From Sphingomonas quercus (GTDB lineage: Bacteria; Pseudomonadota; Alphaproteobacteria; Sphingomonadales; Sphingomonadaceae), in the NCBI RefSeq assembly GCF_018863195.1, contig NZ_JAHKRT010000002.1, positions 310,001-374,000 of the forward strand: a stretch of DNA of 64,000 nt, written 5' to 3'. Numbering within the stretch: the stretch's first letter is position 1; each line of letters opens with the position of its first letter. Of this stretch, positions 52,424-61,507 are shown piece after piece. The notes beneath the pieces are model-generated. The model was given only the letters and a program-made list of their open reading frames with translations. It was not told where the DNA came from and ran no database searches. Made by a program: the position numbers and the translations under genes.

Positions 52424-53788
52424 CTACCGGCCGGCGAGCAGCGCCGATATCGAGTCGTGCCACAGCACGCACGACAACCCAAAAAAGCCTAGTCCCAAGG
52501 CGAAGGTCGCGCCATCTGCGAGCGGATCCCAGGCCCGGTAACGGTTGGCGACATAGGCCTTGAACGGATAGACGACGAGTGAGCTGACGCCGAGCGCGAA
52601 CACCGCGCCGATCAGCCCGAAGCGGGAGATCAGCAGGAAGGAAAGCACCACCTGCACGATCGCCTGCAAGCAGATCAGGTTGAAATGCCACTTGGAATTG
52701 CCGTGGCTCAGATGGGCGCCGTCATAATTGGAGGTGGCGATCTGGGCGGTGACAGAAAAGCCGAGCAGCGCCAGGATCGGGCCCGCTGCGGTATAGCGGT
52801 GATCGTAGAGGAGATTGACGAGCGGCACGGAAGCCAGCGTGAGCAGCCCGCCTAACAACACCGTCGAGAGCAGCACCAGCCGGCGCGCTTTGGCCACTTT
52901 GGCGCGATTCCCGGCGCTTTCCGTCGTCATGAACTTGCGATAGATCGGGAAGATTATCTGTCCGCCCGCCGCCTGGGCAAGCTGCAGCGGCACATTCGCG
53001 AACACATAGGCGACCGAATAAATGCCGAGCTCCGTCAGCGGCACGTAGCCGCCGAGGATGGCGCGATCGCTCTGGTTGACGAGAAAGCCGGCGATCGAGC
53101 TCAGAAAGATATATTTGCCGAACCGGATGATCTCCCGGCTCATATCGCGATCAAAATGCAGTCGGTTGGCCGGGCCTTTCAGCAGTGTTTGCTGGGCCAC
53201 GACCTTGATCATGCTGGTGCACAGCAGGCCGATGACGAGCGCCCACACGCTCCGCGTCGTCCAGGCGAGCAGGATGGTGATGAGCAGACCGGCGACCTGG
53301 CTGCCGAGATCGGTGAAGGTCTGCACGCCGATCTGGAGATTGCGGTTGACCAGCGCGATGCGCGTAGTGGTGAAGCCGAGGATGATGGCGTTGAGGCCGA
53401 CGACCGGCAGCAATATGGCCAGCTGCGGCTCGCCATAGATAAGGGCGGCGGGCCAGGCGAGGATGCAGCTGCCCAGCCACAGCGCGACCCCGCGGATGAT
53501 CTGGATCGTCCACGCCGTATTGAGGAAATCCGGTTCCTCGCCGCGCTCGTGCTGGATGATCGACAGGTTGATGCCGAGATCGGAGAACATCTGCAGGCCG
53601 GTCATGAACACTTGCACCAGCGCCATCAGCCCGAACACCTCGGGGAACAGCAGCCGCGTGAGCGCGAGGTTGGAGGCGAGGCGCAGCACGTTCGAGCCGC
53701 CAAAGCCGATGCCGACCATGATCGAGCTGCGCAGCGAGCGCGCTCGCGTGCTGTCGCCCTTTGCGATGTCGCGAACCAGGTGTCGCAA
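52424..53788 (-). CDS. Wzx-type lipid-linked oligosaccharide flippase
   Basis: The 454-residue product has about 12-14 membrane helices and polysaccharide-synthesis family features: SIMVGIGFGGSNVLRLASNLALTRLLFPEVFGLMALVQ, FSDLGINLSIIQHE and FGKYIFLSSIAGFLVNQSDRAILGGYVPLTELGIYSVAYVFANVPLQLAQAAGG, close to the PST/MVF exporters of EPS loci. It should flip the undecaprenyl-diphosphate repeat unit made by the cytoplasmic transferases. The start is uncertain: a TTG at 53788 has GGAAAG 6 nt upstream; the first in-frame ATG (53719) would remove a basic N-terminus; the frame is open to another TTG at 53842. Confidence 0.9.
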   Translation of the reverse strand: MRHLVRDIAKGDSTRARSLRSSIMVGIGFGGSNVLRLASNLALTRLLFPEVFGLMALVQVFMTGLQMFSDLGINLSIIQHERGEEPDFLNTAWTIQIIRGVALWLGSCILAWPAALIYGEPQLAILLPVVGLNAIILGFTTTRIALVNRNLQIGVQTFTDLGSQVAGLLITILLAWTTRSVWALVIGLLCTSMIKVVAQQTLLKGPANRLHFDRDMSREIIRFGKYIFLSSIAGFLVNQSDRAILGGYVPLTELGIYSVAYVFANVPLQLAQAAGGQIIFPIYRKFMTTESAGNRAKVAKARRLVLLSTVLLGGLLTLASVPLVNLLYDHRYTAAGPILALLGFSVTAQIATSNYDGAHLSHGNSKWHFNLICLQAIVQVVLSFLLISRFGLIGAVFALGVSSLVVYPFKAYVANRYRAWDPLADGATFALGLGFFGLSCVLWHDSISALLAGR

Positions 53789-53902
53789 GGGGGGCTTTCC
53801 GAATCTCAGATGTTGTCGCGGGGCTAGTGTGCAACCCCGCAATAAAACACAATCGGTTTCCGATCGGTTGCGGGCTGGCGTGGACAGGCCCCGCTGCTGC
53901 GC

Positions 53903-54148
53903 TCAGCGCCCGAAATTCTCCAAGGGGCGGATAAAGAACCAGATATAGGCGGCCAACGCCACCAGGCCGGCGATGGCGAGCAGATCATGCCCTTCATTGC
54001 CCAGCCAGTTGCACACCGCGCAGCCGAGCGCGGCAGGCAGGTAGCTCAGAATCGAATCGCGCGGGGTGTCGCCCACCGAACGCTGCAGGAACACGACGAC
54101 CAAACCGGCGAAGATCGCGACGGTGATCCAGTCGTAGGGCGTCTCCAT
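53903..54148 (-). CDS. Small membrane protein, XrtV sorting system accessory type
   Basis: The 81-residue protein, METPYDWITVAIFAGLVVVF at the start, has a first membrane helix, then RSVGDTPRDSILSYLPAALGCAVCNWLGNEG and a second helix (LLAIAGLVALAAYIWFFIRP). This matches my memory of a small protein that accompanies XrtV in sphingomonads. No catalytic motif is visible. The ATG at 54148 has GGGAAGAAG upstream; 41 more upstream codons are open but not conserved in character. It lies 28 kb from the exosortase in this window, between wzx and the initiating transferase. Confidence 0.75.
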   Translation of the reverse strand: METPYDWITVAIFAGLVVVFLQRSVGDTPRDSILSYLPAALGCAVCNWLGNEGHDLLAIAGLVALAAYIWFFIRPLENFGR

Positions 54149-54450
54149 GAACTTCTTCCCAAGCTCGTGTTGCGGAAGGCGATGAGACCCCGCTATCGCC
54201 CGGCGAGAATGCCGCGCGACAGGCCCGGAGGGGAATGCCACCGCGGGTTGCATAGACCAGCCTTGCCGCATGAGGCCAGCAGGTTCGGCGAAACGATACG
54301 GATTTCCCGCGCTTGAACGCTTCCGTCTATATGTCCATGGTGCGATGCGAAGATGTGGGGGTATCGACCGTGAGTGGCACTGCAGACAGAGCGGATAGCA
54401 TCGATTCGCCGACCGGACCCGCTGCAGCGCGCCGACACTGACCTGCCCTA
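54149..54450. promoter_or_regulatory. Divergent intergenic region upstream of the initiating transferase
   Basis: This 302-bp stretch separates the accessory-protein gene (minus) from the initiating transferase (plus). No gene is supported in it. A TCTATATG sequence at 54326-54333 could be a -10 element for the plus strand, but the paired -35 is unclear. An in-frame TGA just upstream fixes the transferase ATG at 54451, which lacks an evident Shine-Dalgarno site. Confidence 0.35.
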
Positions 54451-55878
54451 ATGGCCAATCGTCCCCAGAATCTGCTGCTGCTGGACCTCGCCGCGCTGCT
54501 GATGCGCGCGGCCGAGGCCGGCGTCGTCATGCTCTCGTCGCTGGCAATGGTGATCCTGAGCGGCGACCGGCTCGGCCCGGACCTGTCCAACTATCAGAAT
54601 GCGACGCTGGTCGGCGTGATCTTCTACGCCGGCCTCGCCGAGGTCACCGGGGCCTATGACGTCGATGTGCGCTTCACGCTGCGTCAGGCGTGGCGCCGCG
54701 TCATCACCTCGTGGCTGGCGACGACCACCTTCCTTCTCACGCTGAGCTTCCTGTTCAAGGCCTCCGAACAATATTCGCGCGGCTGGGCGATCGGCTGGGC
54801 GATATTCGCGGCTGGCGGCCTGTGCCTGACGCGGGCGCTGATGGTCATCTGGATGACCCGGCTGAAGCGGCGCGGTGTGTTCAACCAGCGCGTCGCCATC
54901 TTCGGCGCGGGCGCGCAGGGCCAGCGCGTCGCCCGCTATATCCAGGACCATCCCAAGCTGACGATCACGCTGGTCGGCTTCTACGATGATCGCACCCCGG
55001 ATCGCCTGCCGGCGCGCGAGATAGACCTGCCCTTCCTCGGCGCGATGAACGATCTCACCGCGGCGATCCGCGCCGGCGGCATCGATCAGGTGATCGTCGC
55101 GCTACCGTGGCTCGCCGAGGCGCGGCTACAGAAGGTGGCGGCGAGCCTCGCGGTGACGCCGGTGCGCATCCGCCTCGCTCCCGACCTCGCCAGCTTCGCT
55201 TTCGCCCACCGTCCGCTGGTGATGCTCGGCGACCTCCCGGCGCTGACGCTGTTCGAGCGGCCGCTGTCGGGCTTCGACCAGGTCACCAAGCGCTGGGAGG
55301 ACGTCATCCTCGGCGCGTTCATCCTGGTGCTGCTGTCGCCGGTGATGCTGGCGTGCGCGCTGGCGGTGAAACTCGATTCGCCGGGGCCAATCTTTTTCCG
55401 CCAGTGGCGCGAGGGCTTCAACAACAGCCGCTTCCGCATCTGGAAGTTCCGCTCGATGCGGGTCGAGGCGGCTCAGCCGGACGGCCAGATCAACCAGGCC
55501 AAGCGCGACGACGATCGCGTCACCCGCGTCGGCCGGCTGTTGCGGCGCACCAGCCTGGACGAGCTGCCGCAGCTGTTCAACGTGCTCAGTGGCGAGATGT
55601 CGCTGGTCGGCCCGCGCCCGCATGCGCCGACGACGCGCGCCGGCGAGCGCATGTTCCACGAGATCATCGACACCTATGCCGCGCGGCATAATGTGAAGCC
55701 CGGCATCACCGGCTGGGCGCAGGTGTCAGGCTGGCGCGGCGAGACGGAGACGGAGGAGAAGCTGCTCAAGCGGCTCGAACATGATCTCCACTATATCGAA
55801 AACTGGTCGCTGAGCCTCGACATCTACATCCTGATCAAGACCGCGGCGACGCAGTTCTTCTCGAAGATGGCGCACTGA
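54451..55878 (+). CDS. Undecaprenyl-phosphate sugar phosphotransferase (WcaJ/SpsB-like)
   Basis: This polyprenol-phosphate hexose-1-phosphate transferase starts repeat-unit synthesis, usually with glucose-1-phosphate. The 475-residue protein has four N-terminal helices, a CoA-binding-like domain (FGAGAQGQRVARYIQDHP) and a C-terminal Bac_transf catalytic part from about residue 280: KRWEDVILGAFILVLLSPVMLACALAVKLDSPGPIFFRQ, FNNSRFRIWKFRSMR, RVGRLLRRTSLDELPQLFNVLSGEMSLVGPRPH and KPGITGWAQVSGWRG. All catalytic landmarks are intact. It is a single-gene transcription unit convergent with ugd. It is the natural first step for the Wzx/Wzy pathway encoded at 38-54 kb. Confidence 0.95.
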   Translation: MANRPQNLLLLDLAALLMRAAEAGVVMLSSLAMVILSGDRLGPDLSNYQNATLVGVIFYAGLAEVTGAYDVDVRFTLRQAWRRVITSWLATTTFLLTLSFLFKASEQYSRGWAIGWAIFAAGGLCLTRALMVIWMTRLKRRGVFNQRVAIFGAGAQGQRVARYIQDHPKLTITLVGFYDDRTPDRLPAREIDLPFLGAMNDLTAAIRAGGIDQVIVALPWLAEARLQKVAASLAVTPVRIRLAPDLASFAFAHRPLVMLGDLPALTLFERPLSGFDQVTKRWEDVILGAFILVLLSPVMLACALAVKLDSPGPIFFRQWREGFNNSRFRIWKFRSMRVEAAQPDGQINQAKRDDDRVTRVGRLLRRTSLDELPQLFNVLSGEMSLVGPRPHAPTTRAGERMFHEIIDTYAARHNVKPGITGWAQVSGWRGETETEEKLLKRLEHDLHYIENWSLSLDIYILIKTAATQFFSKMAH

Positions 55879-55964
55879 GAGGCGTCGGAGAGGGCAGGTC
55901 CCCTGCACCGGCAGGCGGCGCCGCTCTGAACCAGGTCCAGGGCGGCGCTGGCAGCGTTCAGGCT

Positions 55965-57269
55965 CTAGCCCCGGCCGACCCCGGTCAGCTCGAGCCCGGC
56001 GCGAAGCACCTCCTCCGGCGGATAAATGTTGCGCAGATCGACCAGCACCGGCTCGGCGAGCAGACCGGCCATGCGCTTCAGGTCGAGCGCGCGGAACTCG
56101 TCCCATTCGGTGACGATGACCAGCGCGTGGGCGCCGTCCGCCGCCTCATAGGCATTGGCCGCGAACTGGACGTTGGGCAGCATCGGGCGGGCCTGCTCGA
56201 TCCCCTCGGGATCATAGGCGCGCACCGTGGCGCCGGCATCCTCCAGCACCTGCACCACGGAGAGCGCCGGGCTCTCGCGCATGTCGTCGGTGTTCGGCTT
56301 GAAGGTGAGGCCGAGCAGCGCCACCGTCTTGCCGCGGACATCCCCGCCCATCGCCTTCACCACCTTGCGGCCCATGGCGCGCTTGCGCTGGTCGTTTGAA
56401 TTGACCACCGCCTCGACGATCCTGAGCGGGCTCTCGGCGTCGTCCGCCGTCTTGAGCAGCGCCAGCGTATCCTTGGGAAAGCAGGAGCCGCCATAGCCGG
56501 GGCCGGCGTGCAGGAACTTGGTGCCGATGCGGTTGTCCATGCCGATGCCGCGCGCCACCTCCTTCACGTCGGCGCCGACCAGCTCGCAGAGATCCGCGAT
56601 CTCGTTGATGAAGCCGATCTTGGTGGCGAGGAAGGCGTTGGCCGCATATTTGATCAGCTCGGCGGTGCGGCGGCTGGTGAACAGCAGGGGCGAGTGATTG
56701 AGGTAGAGCGGACGGTAGATTTCGCGCATCACGGCGCGGGCATGCTCGTCATTGGTGCCGAGCACGACGCGATCCGGCCGCTTGAAATCGTCGATCGCGG
56801 CGCCCTCGCGCAGGAATTCGGGGTTGGAGACGATCTCGATCTGCTTGTCGGGCGCCACTTCGCGGACGATGCGCTCGACCTCGTCGCCGGTGCCGACCGG
56901 CACGGTCGACTTGTCGACGATGACGCACGGGCCGGTGACGGCTTCGGCGATCTCCCGCGCCGCGGCGTAGACATAGGACAGGTCGGCATGGCCGTCGCCG
57001 CGCCGCGACGGCGTGCCCACCGCGATGAAGATCGCGTCGGCGCCGGCGACGCCCTTGGCGAGATCGGTGGTGAAGGACAGGCGCCCGGCGCGGACGTTGG
57101 TGGCGACGAGCTGGTCGAGACCCGGCTCGTAGATCGGCATGCGGCCGGCTTCCAGTGCCTCGATCTTCGCGGCGATCTTGTCGACGCAGACCACGTCGTG
57201 ACCGAAGTCGGAGAAACAGGCGCCCGAAACCAGGCCGACATAGCCCGTGCCGATCATCGTGATACGCAT
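55965..57269 (-). CDS. ugd: UDP-glucose 6-dehydrogenase
   Basis: The 434-residue enzyme oxidises UDP-glucose to UDP-glucuronate. MRITMIGTGYVGLVSGACFSDFGHDVVCVD is the NAD site; FIAVGTPSRRGDGHADLSYV, STVPVGTGDEVERIV, SNPEFLREGAAIDDF and GPGYGGSCFPKDTLALL with the catalytic Cys (about residue 263) are canonical. VALLGLTFKPNTDDMRESPAL and RAYDPEG form the C-terminal UDP-binding domain. It is a single minus-strand gene between the initiating transferase and the type I secretion pair. Its product feeds glucuronosyl transfer and the epimerase at 2326-3324. Confidence 0.97.
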   Translation of the reverse strand: MRITMIGTGYVGLVSGACFSDFGHDVVCVDKIAAKIEALEAGRMPIYEPGLDQLVATNVRAGRLSFTTDLAKGVAGADAIFIAVGTPSRRGDGHADLSYVYAAAREIAEAVTGPCVIVDKSTVPVGTGDEVERIVREVAPDKQIEIVSNPEFLREGAAIDDFKRPDRVVLGTNDEHARAVMREIYRPLYLNHSPLLFTSRRTAELIKYAANAFLATKIGFINEIADLCELVGADVKEVARGIGMDNRIGTKFLHAGPGYGGSCFPKDTLALLKTADDAESPLRIVEAVVNSNDQRKRAMGRKVVKAMGGDVRGKTVALLGLTFKPNTDDMRESPALSVVQVLEDAGATVRAYDPEGIEQARPMLPNVQFAANAYEAADGAHALVIVTEWDEFRALDLKRMAGLLAEPVLVDLRNIYPPEEVLRAGLELTGVGRG

Positions 57270-57385
57270 CTGCGAAAACCCTGTCCCTTATGGATTCCGC
57301 GCCGCGTTACAGCATGACGCCGGGACAGGCTAGGGCCGCCCCGGCGTCAGGAAATGGCCGCGTCCGGCCGGAAAATGCCGCGAAT

Positions 57386-57434
57386 GGCTTGTCGGGAAGC
57401 CGCCACCCGCGGCGCGGCGCTTTCCCGACAAGCC
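57386..57434. terminator. Inverted repeat, probable terminator downstream of atrB-like gene
   Basis: GGCTTGTCGGGAA (57386-57398) and TTCCCGACAAGCC (57422-57434) form a perfect 13-bp stem around a GC-rich 23-nt spacer. It lies 25 nt past the stop of the HlyD-like gene (minus strand) and about 117 nt upstream of ugd. No U-tract follows closely, so intrinsic termination is only likely, not certain; another role for the repeat is possible. Confidence 0.5.
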
Positions 57435-57458
57435 CGGGGCGAGCGGCGGGAGGCGGCG

Positions 57459-58853
57459 CTACCGCTCCCGCCCCGCCTCCATGCGCGCGGCGTCGATCGG
57501 GCTCAGCAGATAGTCGAGGATGGTGCGCTTGCCGGTCTTGATGTCGACGGCGGCGGCCATGCCCGGGATCAGCGGCACGACGCGGTCGCCGCGGTCGATG
57601 GTGGCGCGGTCGAGCCGGATGCGGGCGGTGTAGACCGGACCCAGCTTCTCCACGTCCTGCGCATCGGCACTGACGCTCTCGACATGGCCGGGCACGGTGC
57701 CGTGGCGGGTGAAGGGAAAGGCGTCGAGCTTCACCGAGACGGCCTGTCCGGCCCGCACGAAGCCAATGTCGCGGCTCAGCACCTGCGCCTCGACGATGAC
57801 GCCACCGGCGGACGGCACGATCGACATGATCGGGCGGGTCGCCTCCGCCACGCCGCCCTCGGTGTGGAGCTGGAGGGCGGTGACCACGCCGGCGACGGGT
57901 GCCACGAGCGTCTGCAGGCCGGAGCGGTTGTCCGCCTTGACCAGCTCTTCCTTGCGCAGCTTGGCGTCGGCCTCGGCCTTGACGAGATCGGCGAGGATCG
58001 CGGCGCGCGCGGCGGCACGGGACTTGGCGACGCCGCTGCCGGCGGCGGCGAGCTGCGCCTGGGCGCGGACCGCCGTCTTCATTGCGATGTCGCGATCGCG
58101 GGCGGACGCCATGCGCTGGCGACGCATCTCGATCACCTTGAGCTTGGAGACATAACCCTTGGTGAGCAGGGTCTCGTTTGCGGCGATCTGCTCATCGAGC
58201 AGCGGCAGCGTCTCGTCGAGCTTCTCGGCCTGCTGGCGCGCCTCGCTGACCGCGGCGGCGGCGGCGCGGGCGTCGCTCGCCTGCATCGCGGCATCGGCGG
58301 TGATCTGGGCATATTGCGCCCGGGCGAGCTGCGCCTGGGTGGCGGCGACGGCGGCCTCGACGCCGGCCGGCGCGCGGAAGACGACGCCGTGGCCGTCCAG
58401 CCCGGACAATATCGCGCGGGCCCGGGCGGCATCCAGCTCGGCCTCCTCCATCGCCTTGCGCGCCTGGGCGGCATCGGCGGTGGATTCGGTCGCATCGAGC
58501 ATCACCAGCGGCTGGCCCTTGGCCACCGTCTGCCCTTCGTGGACGAGGATGCGGCGGACGACGCCCTGGAAGGCGGGCTGGACCAGCTTCACATTGTCCG
58601 ACGGGATGACCTTGCCGCGGGCGGTGGCGACGATGTCGATGCGGCCCAGCGCCATCCAGGCGACGAGGAACACCAGCCCGGCGAGCAGCACGCGCGCGGT
58701 GAGCCGGATCATCGGCGACACCGGCCGCTCGATCAGCTCGAGCGCGGCGGGGAGAAACGCCGTCTCCTCGACGCGGATCGCCTTGCGGGCCATCTCGCGC
58801 TCGTGGCGGAGCGCCGAGCGGGCGATATTCACATGTTCAACGAGCGCGTTCAT
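57459..58853 (-). CDS. atrB: HlyD-family type I secretion adaptor (AtrB-like)
   Basis: The 464-residue periplasmic adaptor has TM at about 49-70, a lipoyl half-motif (VQPAFQGVVRRILVHEGQTVAKGQPLVMLDA), long coiled-coil hairpins (about 140-330), the second lipoyl half (LVAPVAGVVTALQLHTEGGVAEATRPIMSIVP) and a beta-barrel end with KLDAFPFTRHGTVPGHVESVSADA, as in HlyD/PrtE. Its ATG overlaps the stop of the ABC transporter gene (ATGA). The pair resembles AtrD-AtrB of sphingan gene clusters, where the exported protein is not established. The TolC partner is not in the window. Confidence 0.92.
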   Translation of the reverse strand: MNALVEHVNIARSALRHEREMARKAIRVEETAFLPAALELIERPVSPMIRLTARVLLAGLVFLVAWMALGRIDIVATARGKVIPSDNVKLVQPAFQGVVRRILVHEGQTVAKGQPLVMLDATESTADAAQARKAMEEAELDAARARAILSGLDGHGVVFRAPAGVEAAVAATQAQLARAQYAQITADAAMQASDARAAAAAVSEARQQAEKLDETLPLLDEQIAANETLLTKGYVSKLKVIEMRRQRMASARDRDIAMKTAVRAQAQLAAAGSGVAKSRAAARAAILADLVKAEADAKLRKEELVKADNRSGLQTLVAPVAGVVTALQLHTEGGVAEATRPIMSIVPSAGGVIVEAQVLSRDIGFVRAGQAVSVKLDAFPFTRHGTVPGHVESVSADAQDVEKLGPVYTARIRLDRATIDRGDRVVPLIPGMAAAVDIKTGKRTILDYLLSPIDAARMEAGRER

Positions 58854-61006
58854 GCGGCGAGTCCCTTGGTGCCCATCTGGCGGTGATGCAGCGCGGCATA
58901 GCGGCCGCCGGCGGCGAGCAGTTCATGGTGGCTGCCGCTCTCGATGACGCGGCCGGCCTCCAGCGCGACGATCCGGTCGCAGCTGCGGATCGCCGACAGG
59001 CGATGGGCGATGATGATGACGGTGCGGCCCTTGGCGATCGCGGCAAGGTTGCGCTGGACGATCTCCTCGCTTTCCGCGTCGAGCGCGGAGGTCGCCTCGT
59101 CGAAGATCAGGATGCGCGGATTGGTGACCAGCGCGCGGGCAATGGCGATGCGCTGGCGCTGGCCGCCGGACAGGTTCGCGCCGCGCTCCACCACCGGCGT
59201 GTCATAGCCCTGGGGCAGGCGCAGGATGAACTCGTGTGCGCCGGCGAGCTTGGCCGCCTGGATCACCCGCTCGACCGGCATCGCCGGATTGGCGAGCGCG
59301 ATATTCTCGCGGATCGTGCGATTGAACAGCAGGTTCTCCTGCAGCACCACGCCGATCTGGCGGCGCAGCCAGGCGGGATCGGCCTGCGCCACGTCGACAT
59401 CGTCGATCAGCACCCGGCCGGAGGCCGGCATGTAGAGCCGCTGGAGGAGCTTGGCGAGCGTCGACTTGCCTGAGCCCGATGAGCCGACGATGCCGATCGA
59501 GCTGCCCGACGGGATGTCCAGCGAGATGCCGTCGAGCGTCGCCGGGCCTTCCGCCGCATAGCGGAAGCGGACGTCCTCGAAGCGGACATGGCCCTTGATC
59601 GCGGGCAGCGCCACGCCGCTCGCCCCGGTCGGCTCGGGCGCGGTGTTGAGCACGTCGCCGAGCCGCTCGACCGAAACGCGGACCTGCTGGAAATCCTGCC
59701 AGAGCTGCGCCATGCGCACCACCGGGCCGGAAACGCGCTGGGCGAACATGTTGAACGCGACCAGCCCGCCGATGGTCAGCGCACCGCCGATCACCTCGCG
59801 CGCCCCGAAATAGAGGATCGCCGCCAGGGTCAGCTTGGAGATGAGCTGGATCGCCTGGCTGCCGCTGTTGTTGAGGTTGATGACGCGCTGCGAGGCGGCG
59901 GAATAGCCGGCGAGCTGGCGTTCCCAGCGCTCCTGCCATTGCGGCTCGACGGCGGCGGCCTTGACGGTGTGGATGCCGGTGACGCTCTCGGTGAGCAGCG
60001 CCTGCGAGGCCGAGCCCCGCTCGAACTTCTCATTCAGCCGCTCGCGCAGCGGGCCGGTGACGAGCTGGCTGACCACGACATAGGCGACGAGGCTGATGGC
60101 GACGACGCCGAGCAGCTTCAGCGAATAGACCGCCATCGCCACCAGGAAGACCATCGCGAACAGCGGATCGACCAGCACGGTCAGCGACGCGTTGGTAAGG
60201 AACTCGCGAATCGTTTCCAGCTGGCGGACGCGGGTGACGGTGTCGCCGACGCGGCGGGCCTCGAAATAGCCGAGCGGGAGGGACAGCAGGTGCCGGAACA
60301 GGCGGGCGCCGAGCTCGACGTCGATCTTCTGGCTGGTCTCGGAATAAAGGCGCGTGCGCATCCAGCCGAACGCCGTCTCCCACACCGACACGCCGACCAG
60401 CGCGATCATCAGCACCGACAATGTCGACAGGCTGTCGTGGACGAGCACCTTGTCGATCACGGTCTGGAATAGCAGCGGGCCGCCGAGGCCAAGCAGGTTG
60501 ATGGCCAGCGTCAGCAGCAGCACCTCGCCGATCAGCCGGCGATAGCGCACGATCTGCGGGATGAACCAGCGCATGTCGAATCGGCGCGCCGGGCCAGCAC
60601 TGGATTCGCGGGTGGTGAGCAGGATCAACTCGCCCGACCACAGCGCGTCCATCTCGTCGCGATCAATCTTGCGGGGCTGCTGGCCGGGGGACTGGATGAG
60701 CACGCCATCGTCGAGCAGCCGGCCGATCACGAACCAGCCCTGCGGGCCGTTGGCGAGCGCCGGCAGCGGCTGGCGGCTGAGCTTGCCCTGCTGGCCGGTG
60801 ACGCGCTTGGCCTTGACGCCCTCGATGGTCAGCGCCAGCCGCAGCAGATCTTGCGCGCTGGCCCGATCGGCATGGCCAAGGCTGTGCCGGAGCTGGCGCG
60901 GATCGACCGCGATGCGGTGGATCGCCAGCAGCCGGGCGAACGCTTCCAGCGCGCTGTCGTCCAGCGGCTCGGCGTCCGCGAAAGCATGGGGATGGGCGGC
61001 GCTCAT
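58850..61006 (-). CDS. atrD: Type I secretion ABC transporter with C39-like domain (AtrD-like)
   Basis: The 718-residue protein has an N-terminal C39-peptidase-like domain (about 1-145) that lacks the catalytic Cys, as in HlyB; a six-helix membrane domain with YFEARRVGDTVTRVRQLETIREFLTN; and an ATPase with Walker A GIVGSSGSGKST (about 510), signature NLSGGQRQR (about 613), Walker B ILIFDEATSALD and the H-loop IAHRLS. HlyB-type transporters export unprocessed proteins with a C-terminal signal. The ATG at 61006 has GGGAGG upstream. It heads the atrD-atrB operon and is divergent from the CAP-domain gene across 501 bp. Confidence 0.94.
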   Translation of the reverse strand: MSAAHPHAFADAEPLDDSALEAFARLLAIHRIAVDPRQLRHSLGHADRASAQDLLRLALTIEGVKAKRVTGQQGKLSRQPLPALANGPQGWFVIGRLLDDGVLIQSPGQQPRKIDRDEMDALWSGELILLTTRESSAGPARRFDMRWFIPQIVRYRRLIGEVLLLTLAINLLGLGGPLLFQTVIDKVLVHDSLSTLSVLMIALVGVSVWETAFGWMRTRLYSETSQKIDVELGARLFRHLLSLPLGYFEARRVGDTVTRVRQLETIREFLTNASLTVLVDPLFAMVFLVAMAVYSLKLLGVVAISLVAYVVVSQLVTGPLRERLNEKFERGSASQALLTESVTGIHTVKAAAVEPQWQERWERQLAGYSAASQRVINLNNSGSQAIQLISKLTLAAILYFGAREVIGGALTIGGLVAFNMFAQRVSGPVVRMAQLWQDFQQVRVSVERLGDVLNTAPEPTGASGVALPAIKGHVRFEDVRFRYAAEGPATLDGISLDIPSGSSIGIVGSSGSGKSTLAKLLQRLYMPASGRVLIDDVDVAQADPAWLRRQIGVVLQENLLFNRTIRENIALANPAMPVERVIQAAKLAGAHEFILRLPQGYDTPVVERGANLSGGQRQRIAIARALVTNPRILIFDEATSALDAESEEIVQRNLAAIAKGRTVIIIAHRLSAIRSCDRIVALEAGRVIESGSHHELLAAGGRYAALHHRQMGTKGLAA

Positions 61007-61507
61007 CGAGCACCTCCCGCGGGGGTAAGCATCAACATGCCGGTTGTCTCCCGCCAGCGACAGCCTCAGTCGCCGGGCTTCACGGCTTGTTTCGCGCATA
61101 AGATCAAAGTTTTGGTTAACGCGAACATTAGCGAAGTTTTTTTCGGGCCATCCCCGCAGGGTATCGCGGACGATTATCGTCAACATCGCGATAAAGCCGT
61201 CGAATCGAGCGACCGGACATCATTTCAGGGGTGATCCGATCCAACCCGGGACAAGTCGCCGGACCGGGGCGATTTCGTCGCCGCGAAGGGTGGTTCAGCC
61301 GTTCGAACGGGGCTTGGTCGCGAGGTAAATCCGGGTTCGTCGCCAAGTCGCTGAGCGCTTGGCCGCGCGCTCTATTCAGCGCGAATGCTTTGCCAACATT
61401 TCCTAAGTCGGATGCTGAAATCGTGGTTAACCAACCTCTTCAGCTTCCCCGCTACCCGATCGGGCACATCCGTTTCGGCATCACAACCAGATGTCGGAGC
61501 TTTGGTG
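61007..61507. promoter_or_regulatory. 501-bp divergent intergenic region atrD / CAP-domain gene
   Basis: No gene is supported here. The part near atrD (about 61090-61145) is AT-rich, with GGTTAAC at 61114-61120 and a run of seven T at 61137-61143. A second GGTTAAC lies at 61425-61431 (inside GGTTAACC). These resemble half-sites of the CtrA-type TTAA motif used in alphaproteobacteria, but no full TTAA-N7-TTAA site is present. Promoters for both flanking genes are expected in this gap. Confidence 0.4.

Noticed and set aside
57354-58886. Plus-strand open frame of 510 codons
   Set aside because: Entirely opposite the HlyD-like gene; composition is an Asp/Gly/Arg-rich artefact of reading antisense to an Ala-rich coiled coil.
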